Shown here: positions 32,847 to 43,300 of the stretch, one piece after another
How the letters are laid out: every line of letters begins with the position of its first letter
Numbering within the stretch: position 1 is the first letter of the stretch
Assembly: GCA_963971225.1 (NCBI GenBank)
Contig: OZ020269.1
Span: 97,334,040-97,398,039, forward strand
From: Melieria omissa
Lineage: Eukaryota; Arthropoda; Insecta; Diptera; Ulidiidae
Direction of reading: 5' to 3'
Length of the DNA: 64,000 bases
Program-made: the position numbers and the translations under genes
The notes under the pieces: model-generated
The model's input: only the letters and a program-made list of their open reading frames with translations
Database searches by the model: none
Told to the model about the DNA's origin: nothing

Positions 32847-34253
32847 CTAAAACAATTTCTTAAAGTTCACCTTAAACGATGTGAAGCTATAGTGCTCGAT
32901 CAGACTCATAAGCAGAAAACTGTTGACCAAAAAGAACAGCACCCCTTGTGCGCCAATCCAGTAGAACGTGTGCCATGTCTTGAACTCCAATAAGTACGCC
33001 GGCAGCAGCCAGAGTGCCTGCGCCAACAGCCACAATCCAAAGTACGCAGCCGCCTTGGGCAGCGTTATTGTGGGAAAGTTATTGAGGCACAGTGGCAACA
33101 GCGCCAGATACCACACAAAATACTGCGACGTCACCACCGAGTTGAATGTAACCATTACAAATGCCAAGGCAAATATGCAAAACGGCAGCGTCTGTCGAAA
33201 CTGACCAAAGCTGAAGCTCAGATATAGCAGCAGAAACAACTGCGGTGCCGCAATCAGCAACTTCTCGGCCAACGATGCCTCCGTGGCGTGCGCACTACTC
33301 AGATACTGCATCAGAAAGTAGATCGAAAAGTTGTGGCGCACATCTTTGCGCACGAAATGATACAGGTACGCCTCGTAGATGTACTGCCAGCCGTACAAGT
33401 AGTAGAAGATTCCGGTGACTGTGCAGAATCCAATGCTGGTACCCACTATGAGCAGCAATTGGCGACGCGACGGAAACAACAGGTGACGCAAAAAGTCGCG
33501 TAAGCTGCGCGTCAGACACTCGGACAGGCAGAGAAAGTAGGCGAGACTGAAGAGCAGTGGATAGAGGCGCAGGTGTATGGCAAAGCCGTGCGCCAGTCCC
33601 GAGGCAAAGATCAGCCAATTGCGGCCGCGTGCAGCATCCTCTGACTTGGCCAACAGGTAGATGGTTAGTATGACAAAAAAGCTGGAAAAGCTGTCACCAT
33701 TGCCGCGCGTCGATATCACTGCCGTGAGCGGATTGTACAGCCAGAAACAGGCTGAAGCGCGCGCTATATTCTCCGGTCTATTGCGTTCGTCGGTCTCGTT
33801 GTAGCTCTGCGACGATCGTATCTTTCCAAATTTAGTGAGCAGCGACTGTACCGCCTTGCGACATTGCGATTGCAGTTGTGTGCGTACCAGCGCGTTGATG
33901 AGCAGCGCCACAAAGATATCAAAAGCGGAATACAGCACTTTACCCACAGCCGGATGCACCAGCACGTTGGGCAGCTGCAGGTACGCCAGCAGCGGGCTGT
34001 AGCGATAGGTGTGGCGTGCAAAGGGCGTGTGACCTTGTAGTATCTGGCGCGCTCCATCCGTCACCACCTTGTAGTCGATATCGGTGTAGGGCACCTCCGA
34101 GTGCGCATCGTGCCAGTGGCCGTAGCTTATGAGCAGCAGCCGCAACATGATGGAGATGAGCAGATGCGAGCGAAAGCTGAGGCCCAGCAGCAGCGCATAG
34201 CAGCGGCGCAGCAACAGTTTGGCACTTGTGAGTTCAACTTTGGGCGAGGACAT
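32847..34253 (-). CDS. PIG-M: GPI mannosyltransferase 1 (PIG-M)
   Basis: A single-exon frame of 468 residues. It is a multi-pass ER membrane protein with about ten hydrophobic segments. The lumenal loop after the first segment carries the family's DXD motif in EVPYTDIDYKVVTDGA, followed by the conserved YRYSPLLAYL. It adds the first alpha-1,4-mannose to the GPI precursor from dolichol-phosphate-mannose, working with PIG-X. It is somewhat longer than the human protein (about 420), with a basic insertion around residues 125-155 (KAVQSLLTKFGKIRSSQ). It lies 275 bp downstream of the NDUFAF8-like gene on the same strand. Confidence 0.93.
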   Translation of the reverse strand: MSSPKVELTSAKLLLRRCYALLLGLSFRSHLLISIMLRLLLISYGHWHDAHSEVPYTDIDYKVVTDGARQILQGHTPFARHTYRYSPLLAYLQLPNVLVHPAVGKVLYSAFDIFVALLINALVRTQLQSQCRKAVQSLLTKFGKIRSSQSYNETDERNRPENIARASACFWLYNPLTAVISTRGNGDSFSSFFVILTIYLLAKSEDAARGRNWLIFASGLAHGFAIHLRLYPLLFSLAYFLCLSECLTRSLRDFLRHLLFPSRRQLLLIVGTSIGFCTVTGIFYYLYGWQYIYEAYLYHFVRKDVRHNFSIYFLMQYLSSAHATEASLAEKLLIAAPQLFLLLYLSFSFGQFRQTLPFCIFALAFVMVTFNSVVTSQYFVWYLALLPLCLNNFPTITLPKAAAYFGLWLLAQALWLLPAYLLEFKTWHTFYWIGAQGVLFFLVNSFLLMSLIEHYSFTSFKVNFKKLF

Positions 34254-34528
34254 GTTACGTCTGATGGTTAGTACAAATTCTCTTAGTTAGTTGAAGATTG
34301 TTGCGATTGTGTGGCGAGCTACGGATTAGTGACGTTTTCGTATTGATATTTATTTCCTATATTTGAATTGTGAGTCTTGGTTGTCCTCGATTTAATGCGT
34401 TCTTTGACTTTCTGCTATTGACCCCCAAATAATTGTTGCCAATATTCTGCGAACATTATCGCTGTTGGCATGCCATACACACACAACAACACAAACAACA
34501 TTCAATATTCCATGCTCAGCAAGACAAT

Positions 34529-34726
34529 TTACAATTTAGTTTTCATTTCTTTGGCAGCCTTCTGCAGACAATCTTTGAACTGCTGGAACTCCTTATCGCA
34601 AGTGTGGAGCTGCACATTTAAATCGCGTGTTACACATGCCGCATAGGTGACCGCCTTATCAGTGCACTTGCCCAGTAGCACGGGATAATTGCGTAGTCTC
34701 TGATTGGCGCGACGCACCGATTCCAT
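34529..34726 (-). CDS. NDUFAF8-like twin-CX9C protein (complex I assembly)
   Basis: A 65-residue frame, starting MESVRRANQRLRNYP. It has two CX9C motifs, CTDKAVTYAAC and CDKEFQQFKDC, forming the CHCH helical hairpin, and a Lys-rich tail. Motif spacing, length and the N-terminal RxRxxP-type stretch fit NDUFAF8 (C17orf89), a matrix factor that stabilises NDUFAF5 in complex I assembly. The orthology is inferred from these features. The start lies only 79 bp after the stop of the upstream membrane-protein gene, with no AATAAA between, suggesting a shared transcript. Confidence 0.8.
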   Translation of the reverse strand: MESVRRANQRLRNYPVLLGKCTDKAVTYAACVTRDLNVQLHTCDKEFQQFKDCLQKAAKEMKTKL

Positions 34727-34805
34727 TACTGTGCGTTCAGCGTTAGTGGCCGCGCTCCGTTGGACTTCTCAGAGCTCTTGCTTTATGCGTGTTATTGTTT
34801 TTTGA

Positions 34806-35081
34806 CTAACGTCGGTGTGGTGGTGGTGGGCCGCCGGGCGGTGGTGGCAACTCTAAGCCGAAAAACGCGTCGTACAGCGGTTTGGAGAAGAGCGCCAGCA
34901 AGGATCCGGTAATGAAAGTCACTTGAAAGATGCGAGGATTTCGCTGTATCCAGTTGCGTTTCGGCAACACAGCAGTGCGTCGCCGCTGTCCGCTGTCGCG
35001 TTGCGCTTCACGTTGCACTTGTTCGATTTTTTCTTGAATTTCCGGCGATGGTCTGTATGCGGGAATGGAGGGCTTTTGCAT
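34806..35081 (-). CDS. Small single-pass membrane protein, 91 residues
   Basis: A frame from ATG 35081, starting MQKPSIPAYRPS. A charged helical region at residues 13-45 is followed by one hydrophobic segment at about 51-70 (RIFQVTFITGSLLALF). The C-terminus is proline-rich (LPPPPGGPPPPHRR). I do not recognise the family. Absence of a signal peptide and the basic N-terminal side would suit a mitochondrial or ER tail-type anchor. It directly precedes the NDUFAF8-like gene and may be the first cistron of a dicistronic mRNA. Confidence 0.7.
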   Translation of the reverse strand: MQKPSIPAYRPSPEIQEKIEQVQREAQRDSGQRRRTAVLPKRNWIQRNPRIFQVTFITGSLLALFSKPLYDAFFGLELPPPPGGPPPPHRR

Positions 35082-35199
35082 TATTCACTGAAAGAACACC
35101 AAGAGAATTTTTATATTTTTTTTAACCGTAAACAAAATTGAAGAAATTCAAGTTGATTTAATACGACGTATGATTTTTGTTTAAAAAAATATTTTAGAT

Positions 35200-36663
35200 T
35201 AAGTTCAGGTAATGTGATGTACTTGTTTGTTATACGGCAATTCTCGAAACACTTTGCCTTAAAAGACAAATTTTTGGTCTCAAACAGTTCACTGACGAAT
35301 TATTTAGTATATATGAGATTATTAATTCTTTAAGTTAAACTGTTAATGAGTTTTTTAATTAGAAATCAAAATATTTAATTATTGGCGTCTGATAAAAGTT
35401 GCGCGTAATGTGATATACCCGAAGAAACGTTTTTTAACCCTTTCGCTACAGATTTTTACTGGGGAAAGTAAAAAATGTTAAATTTTACGTTTTATATTAC
35501 GAATATTTCCTTAAGAAATTTTTTAATTTTTAGACCTGAACCCTGTATTTTAGAGTGTTTTTCTATGAGAGCAACCACATCGTTGTGGCTGTAATAATTA
35601 CTTAAACATAAAACATTTTACGTATAACGAAAATTTGAATATTTCCTCATTTACTTCAGCCAAAATAAAAACCAAAACATCTAAATTGAAAGAAAATGTC
35701 AGATTAACCCTAATTCCCAGAATTTTAAAAGTAACGTAAATCCAGAAGTGAGACTGTCAGGCTTATATTAGCTAAATTACTGAAAACATTTATTTAAAAA
35801 GTACAAAAACTGTCTAAAATGTTAATTTTATAAATGCAATATTAACATTCCATTAGAAGATAACATAAAATAATGGAATCGAAAATCTTTTGGATTTATC
35901 ACTATTTTAAATCTTTAGTGAGACTATTTATCTAAGTTATCTAATTTTTCTGCTTCTTCTTCCTTTACTATGCCAACATATACCATTAAAAAAACGTGTA
36001 TACTTCTCTTCTTTAAACTTAAATATTCAGTTTATTAATTTCGTATTTTTCCTAAAACTTCCTATTCTAAGGACCAATAAAAATGTATTCTTGAAACCAC
36101 AGAGGGTTCAGACGCCCACAAAGTAACAATGTGCCATATGGAAACAAAATTCAAACTTGGTATACGTGTTTCTCATTTTTGTTAGAAAATCACAATCCTA
36201 CGGGGTAAGTCAAGGGTTAACAATTTGTAACAAGAAACATGATTTCATGGATTTTTTTTATCTGAAATTTAACCATAACAGATTTTCGAGATTATTCCAC
36301 TTTAAATATTATAAAATAATTTCTCTATACAAATAGTACTGCTGTAAAAAGTACTTTTGGAGTACTGAGGAATCAGTAAATCCTCTTGATTTACTTAACT
36401 GGCCATAACGACCCGTTATCAGGTAACGGCCTGCTGTTATGTCCTCTTGATTTACTTTTGATTAATCTCGAACTTTCTGATAATTGTTTTTTTGTACCTT
36501 CTGGGCTTTTAAACTTTATAACCAAAAACTAAACTATTTGAACAAACACATCCAAAATTATGCGCACGAGTTTTTTAGTTGCTATAATGTTTTACAAAGG
36601 TTCATTTTGAAAAAGGTCAACACACTTGTGAAATAAGCCACTATATCACATTACCCGAACTTA
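35200..36663. mobile_element. Inverted-repeat element of unknown family, possibly with a nested TTAA element
   Basis: TTAAGTTCAGGTAATGTGAT at 35199 pairs with ATCACATTACCCGAACTTA ending at 36663. A further GTAATGTGATATACCCGAAG occurs inside at 35405. Within it, TTAACCCTTTCGC at 35434 and CAAGGGTTAA ending at 36220 could bound a nested TTAA element (35438-36216). No coding capacity; the target duplication of the outer element is unclear. Confidence 0.55.
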
Positions 36664-36699
36664 CTCTATAAAAATTTGGATGGAATTTTGAATTGTTAA

Positions 36700-36978
36700 C
36701 CTTCTACCTGTCCCTTGGGGTCTATTTGACCCCGAGCAGAGTTAAAAAACGGTTGAGCGGTTTTGTTCCCTCGTCTACTTGTGTCATTTAGTGTCAATCA
36801 CGCTTATAAACCAATAACAAATCAAGAAAAACACTTTTCGGGGCTTTTCCCCTTTTATTTGTGATTTATGTGTTACATTTCTTCATGTTTTGTCAGTAAA
36901 TTATATAACCGTTTGGTTGGGATCATCCTGACCCCAAAGGACAGCCAACGCAATTTTGAGCAGGGGACAGGCAGAAGG
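36700..36978. mobile_element. TTAA-flanked 279-bp MITE
   Basis: CCTTCTACCTGTCCC and GGGGACAGGCAGAAGG form inverted ends between TTAA at 36696-36699 and 36979-36982. Subterminal GGGGTCTATTTGACCCC at the left and a GACCCCAAAGGACAG stretch at the right add secondary hairpins. No coding region. Confidence 0.83.
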
Positions 36979-37667
36979 TTAACTATTATACATTTTCAAT
37001 TATTTTAATTTGAAGCACACATTAATAATTTGATCAATTTATTAATAAGATAATCAAATTATCAATAACAGCAAATTAAATTAAAGAATATATAAAAATG
37101 TTAACTTATATTTTTAGAAATAAAATAAATGTTTAATGATTTGAAGAATGAGTTATTACATTGAGAGACAAATAATTGCAAACTATTAGATAACAAATTT
37201 AGGAAATAAATCAATAAAATATTTAAATATTTATTTACATGAAAATTCGATTCATTTATTGAGTAGTTATACATATGTAAAATACTTTTTGTTCTCCAAA
37301 AAACTTTTGAGATCGATTTTCAAAAAACTAAAAAAAAAACGGAAAGCTAAACTGTTTTGAAGTACTTTCAGCAAGTTTAAAATATAATCATAAAAAAGCT
37401 AGTTTAAAAAAAAATTTAAATTAAAATAAATATACTGTCCAAAGTTCATAATTGTAGCTTCAGCAGCTTAGGCTCGCCAAGTATGAACCGAATTGGATAT
37501 TATTATGTGTATAAATTTTTATTTCTGAAAATTGTCTTTGTTGAGTTCTTAAACATTCAATTGACAGTTAAACGTTTTAATTGCATTATAATTGGCATCA
37601 CAACAAGCAAAAGTGTATTTTGACCCATAACCTTCTGTAACCAACGCAAACTGTTTAAGCACCTTAA

Positions 37668-37750
37668 CCCTTTCAGTCACAATGTCCAATATATTGGACT
37701 ACAGCCCATACAATTCATACAGCGGGCTGTTATTTTCATGTCGGAAAGGG
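37668..37750. mobile_element. Miniature 83-bp TTAA-flanked element
   Basis: TTAA at 37664-37667 is followed by CCCTTTCAGTC. GTCGGAAAGGG is followed by TTAA at 37751-37754. A near-perfect palindrome CCAATATATTGG sits close to the left end. The ends match the larger element at 8566, suggesting an extreme deletion derivative. Confidence 0.75.
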
Positions 37751-37969
37751 TTAATCAAAATCATTAGAAACTAATTTTTGCCATTTTGTTAGTAGCATTT
37801 AATAAGAAAAATACTTAGATTTCAATTATCAATCAGCGAAGCCCTATCAATACATATCAATATGCGACATTTTTCCAATCTATTGCACAAAATTAAACCA
37901 ATAAAGATTTTTAATATAAGGACATTTTGGACGCTTCGACTTCCGATGGGCAGTATTTACCTTTTTCTA

Positions 37970-38309
37970 TTACAAGGTATTGGCTGGGGCAACCTTTTTC
38001 TTGTCCGCAGGCTGCGAGTGATCGCCCGTCAGATAGCTGCGTTCCAAATCTATACCCGAGCAGACATATGATTCCTTATGCCACTTTACACAACAAAGAC
38101 GCATCTGCTCTAGCACATCCAAGCATTTAGCTTCTTGATAGTGATTTTCTGCAACATATTTGTAAATAATAATTACATAATTCCAAGGAGTAGGACTACT
38201 TTATTATTCTACCATGGGGCGTGGGCAACTGTCGGCTGCACTTACCCGATAAACACGCTTGAATTTTGCACGCGTTCGCCTTGCACGGATCTTTTGGTTT
38301 CCTAGACAT
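37970..38309 (-). CDS. Cmc4: CMC4 (p8-MTCP1), CX9C mitochondrial protein
   Basis: Two exons, 38309-38246 and 38148-37970, spliced GT-AG (donor GTAAGT, acceptor GTTGCAG), encode 80 residues starting MSRKPKDPCKANACKIQACL. The next exon has EAKCLDVLEQMRLCC, a CX9C pair. The KDPC-x4-C-x4-C arrangement at the start and the later VCSG match CMC4, a small CHCH protein of the intermembrane space. Its exact role is not settled. The C-terminus adds a charged tail after the CHCH fold, longer than in the human protein. Confidence 0.9.
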
Positions 38310-40386
38310 CAATGTTCACTTCTCAAATGATATTCAATCAATTTTTCGGCATTTATTTGTGTTTTCAGCTGTGCTCGTAGGCGGTCTTCGCCCGGCGTGT
38401 TGGAGAACGATAAATGAAGGAAACAGCTGTTGTGAAGTGGAGCTTGAACTGGGTTGCATTGCACCAATGAAGGGTAAGAAACCACTGTTCCCAGACGCTG
38501 ACCCAACTGCAATTGAGAACTCTCAGTACACAAATGATGTGGAGATGAAAAAAGTAAAAACAAACCAACAGCGGAAAATTCAGATATTCCCAGATTTATT
38601 TGGTTTATGAACTATATGTTTTTGTACTACATTTGTCCATATCTATATAATTCTTCCCATAATGTACTAAAACATCTAAGCTCAATGCAACTCTGCGCGA
38701 ACAGTAGCCGACAATAATGATACAAACACAAGCAAGGCTAATTTATAGTATCTAAATACGAATGAAATCGGCTGAAATAACAAAGTATTCCAAGTAGTAT
38801 TTATTCATTCACATCTGGGCTTAAATGCAGAACACCACACCCTCTGAAAAAAGTTTGTTTGGTTTTTATCAGAAAAAGGAGTATTTTTTAGTCTAACAGA
38901 CTTAAAATTTTCCCGCGGAAACATTCACAGGTAGCGTGGTTCGCCTTCAAAGTCCTAGTTATATATCCGAATTTCTCAAGAAATTATCAACCGATTCTAA
39001 CTTTATGGGTTTCATAAGAAAGGTATTTTCTTCCCTTTTCGAATGATGTATCACATTAAGCATGTAATATGTACCAATAATGAGTTATAAGCGAAACAAT
39101 TTATTTTTTACAAAAATTTTTTCAGAACGGATGTTTTTCTATAAAAATCCTATAATGAAGCCATTATAAATTTGCTAATAATATAGCCGGTGAAATTCCC
39201 TAGCTACAAAACCACACAAAACTTAATTCTTCTAAGTATTGTAAAATCGTTACTAAAATCTTTCGGAGTTCACAAAGATTGATATCTGTTTGATTGACGA
39301 GAAGTAATATTTATTTTATCCTACCTCTGTGAATAAGTATATTTCAAGTACAAAAATAATATTCAATCAATAATATTCAAGTATATAACAACAGTTACTT
39401 TTTCAGTATTTTTTTTGTGCAGCCCTGCTTATGATTCCCATTTGTAATCTAATTTAATATTTGGCATTTTTCATTGACTTTTATTAGTACTTCACAAGTA
39501 CCCTTCTCTATTTAGCATACCTTCTTTTTGTATTATGATTTTGTGTGCCAGCTGCAGTGCCAATATGACGCGAAATTGAAAAAGGCCACTGTTGCTAATT
39601 CGGTCAAACTAGGCCCACGGTTGATGGGAGATTGTACACCCAATTTCCAAGCAAACTAAATCGTGAGGGTTGCTGTTGCTTCAGTTGCAAATAAAATAAA
39701 TTAAGATTGCAATGTTATAATAACACAATTATGAAAATTTTAATTTTTAATTACAAACCTTTTACTGATAAACGTTGCTGTTCGAGTGTTTGACCACTAA
39801 CAACTGTGCACTATCGGACTATAAGAAAATTGCAAGAAATTGACTTTTAACGATCCCCTCTCAGTTTCGCCTCACACTGCCACTGGCCAGCAGCCAGCTG
39901 TTCGCCAACTGCCATCGCTTCACCGTGTCACCTTTTTTTTGCTCCTTTCAGTAGAATTTTTCGCATTCGACAGCGACGAGAGCGTGTTTTATTTTTTTTC
40001 TATTACGCGAAAACGAACGTTTACCCATAATAATCCAATCACAATCGAAGTGTTCCATGTGGCAATTGAAGCATTTGCTGGTTGTAACAAAAACAAGAGC
40101 TTAGCAAAGGCCTACACCACTCTGCTGCTGGGCACACTGCAAAAACAACAACGCCGCGCATCATAGAATTAGAACAACAAAGCAAGAGAACACGAGCCCA
40201 CAGCGACGCAACGACGACTGCAAAAAAGGGAAGTGGCGAAAAACGAGACGAGATAAAGCAAAACGAGGAGGCAAGACTGGGAGAAAAGTGGAAAAGCGAG
40301 AAACTGTGTTGGAAAATCGTTGGGAAAAATTGCATGAAAAATCAGCAGGAGAATTTTTGAAAAAAATCGAGCAGTAGACAAACAAA
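38310..40386. promoter_or_regulatory. Divergent intergenic region between CMC4 and DRAP1
   Basis: CMC4 reads left from 38309 and DRAP1 right from 40387, so promoters of both lie here. The last 550 bp are GC-richer, with A-rich tracts (about 39840-40386), and are probably the DRAP1 5' UTR. The open frames there lack any domain. No convincing transposon was seen. Confidence 0.45.
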
Positions 40387-43300
40387 ATGCCATCGAAAAA
40401 GAAAAAATACAATGCGCGTTTTCCGGCGGTGAGTGAGATGATGTGCGCGAGTGTGTGGACGGCGATCAGGAAAAGCAAATCAAATCAAACTCCACACGCA
40501 AAAGCCACACAATGCAAGACGCAGCGAAATTAATAGCCAAACAATAAAAGGCCATTGTTATGGTGCTGCGGCTGGCTGCGCTGTTGACTTTGACTAATGA
40601 AGTGTTTCGAAGCATTACTGACTGGGATTATGGCAGCGTTGTCGAATTGGGCTAACAATTTAAATGGAGAATTGCGCTGATTGCAACCTGTGCCAGCCAC
40701 TATTGCGACACATCTGCAGCTAACGAACATTTTTCTAAAAAATATTTAACATACTAATTGCTTACATTTGGCTTGCAGGGTCGCATCAAAAAAATCATGC
40801 AGAGTGATGAGGAAATTGGCAAAGTGGCGCAGGCGGTGCCGGTTATAATTTATATCCTTTTCAAACGAAATCAATTATCAGCATGCACTTGATTAGGATT
40901 AATGACAAAGCAAAGATAGGTGGAACATACAAAAAATTATGAAGTAAATTGTTGGTAAAACCACGTTTCAAGTTAGCCAATCGCTGCAATTACAAACAGT
41001 TTTACTTATGTATGTACACACTAAATGGCAGATAAGCTAAGTTTTCGCATGATTAGGATCTGTTATAAGTACTACAACAAGTCGATAAGGCGTCTGGGGT
41101 ACCACAATATAATAAATTGTCTAATATGCTTTTGGAAAAATGTAAAAAGGTATAAACGATGTTGGGTTAAGCATTAAGTAACGATAAGCCAAGTGTGTAA
41201 CTTTCGGCACAAATATTTCAATCAAAGCACCTGCTAGGCCGCTGCACCGTTAGAGAAAAATTACCAAATTAATAACCACGCACAGCTGCCCCAGAAGGCA
41301 ATACCTACAAAAGCCTTTTAACTGATTTTAACTTAGTATGTATTTTGATAAATACTATACACATAATGTAATATTGCATGACTAGTACGAGACAAACTTA
41401 CACTAAAAACTTGTTATCTACTAAACATTGCAACTGATTTTATTGCATATAGGGTCAGTTGGGGGAAACGTAAACAAGAGGTAATTGTAAACAGCGGTTA
41501 TTTCATGCTTTTAAAATTAACTGCAATAGACCATGACCCAAAAAAATATTATTTTAACATGACCTCAAACTGTCGCCGAACTTTCACGTCGGTGGCTGTC
41601 AAATATCAATGAAGATTTTAGTCTTAAAGAGAACGTGTGTCTTAAAATTGAAAATCAGTTTTGTAGGGGTTTTTTTCATTTGTGTGTGAAAGTGCTTAAA
41701 CTAAAAATTCTTGTAATATTGTAAATTTGTTTATCAATCTTAGAGTGTAAGGAACTAAAATTGTTGATGTCTTTCCTTAAATTTGCAATTATTTTGTTGC
41801 TTTTTTTGGGTAAATGTAATGTTTTTTTGGGGTAAATGTAAACTTTTTTTCTAAGAGCCTTCCCGGTTCTTATCATTCCCAGTGATCAGAATGCCATGAA
41901 CTTATGTAAGGAAGAAGCCACTTGTACTCTTAAACGTAGAGTAAGACGTGAAATATGTAGAAAACGCTGTTAATGATATAATTGGTAAGGAAAACGCCAA
42001 TAACAAGACTTAAGCCAATGACTTCGAATGAAGTTCTTCAGCGACTCAAGGAAACAAGCCAAAAAGATAGCAAACAAAACCCCTAAGTCCAAGAGAAAGT
42101 CTGTTTTAGAATCTAAAAAACCGCTTCCATAGAAAACGAACAAAAAGCACAAGTTCAAAGAGCTCTGCAAAGGGAAAAGACGTTGTCTATGAAGATGATA
42201 GTGCATGGAATGAAGAGTTTGACGTTGATGATGTAGATGAGAAGGAGGAGCTGGAATCCGCGGATCCAGCTAGGCTTACATAAAGTAAATTTCTACTGAT
42301 CAAGTTCAAGGGACATAGTAGATTAAGTATACTTTTCAAATACGTATGTGTTATACAATCCTACCAACAAAACGACGAGATTGAGGTGATGCTCCTCAAA
42401 AGTTTGGACGCCTTGAAGAATACCTACCTAGATACCGAGGTCCCTAGTGTCTGCAGGGTTCGAAAGCACTGTTCCCTTTTTGTTCCCTGAATTTTAAAAA
42501 TATTTTGGGGAAATGTAAACAACACCGGGGTAAACGTAAACACCACTCTTTTGTGCTTCGTGGGTTTTAAAGAGCGAGTTACTGATCACCAGTGCAATAC
42601 CTGATGTTTTTTTAAAATAATGTTAATTTTCGAAATTAGAAAGGGTGTCCTAAAATGTATTTTTTCAGTGTTTTGTAAGGTACTTGCGTACAAAAAGCAA
42701 AAAGTGTTGCATTTCGCTCATCTGACCCTATGAATTGCTAATTTCAGAGAATTTAGAGCTAACTGTCCCTATAAGAATAAAATGTAAAACTATCTAGTAA
42801 ACAGTTTAACCGATTTCAATCTTTATTTCTGATACAAATATAGTGTCATGTACTAATATGTAGTAGTTGTTATTGATTTGGCCACCAAAACTATTTTCTT
42901 ATTTTCTTAACTATTTGAAATAACTTCCAACGTTCCAATTTTTATAAGCTATATGTGTCAGTCAACTATTGAAATTTATTTAAATGTGTATTTTAGTTCT
43001 CTTATCTAAGCGATGACTTCACTTTTTCCCACACGAGGTGCACTATTCGCCTATGGAGGCTGTCTTATTGTAATTTTTCATACATTCGTTTTTCCCGCCG
43101 CCAACGTCTTATCAGCGTATTTTATGTGTTAAAGAGATAATCGCTTAGCAAATGCTGCCATCACACGTGTGCCACATTGACAGTGTCATCTGCCGTCTAT
43201 TCTAAACTAATGTGACTAACAAATATTTGCTGCATTAATTTTTCAGTTTTTTGTATAATTTTAAAAAATTTTATTTTAGTCATATTTCATTTTTAGTTTT

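Larger units (their letters stand above)
35082..37969. other. Repeat-rich intergenic DNA
   Basis: No gene recognised. It contains inverted-repeat elements at 35200-36663, 36700-36978 and 37668-37750 (separate entries). The rest is very AT-rich. Confidence 0.5.

Noticed and set aside
38266..38610. 114-residue plus-strand frame overlapping CMC4 exon 1
   Set aside because: Antisense to a well-supported gene, no family resemblance, and no splice or start support.
39840..40166. 108-residue plus-strand frame upstream of DRAP1
   Set aside because: Lies in the probable DRAP1 5' UTR; no domain, and composition is not protein-like.
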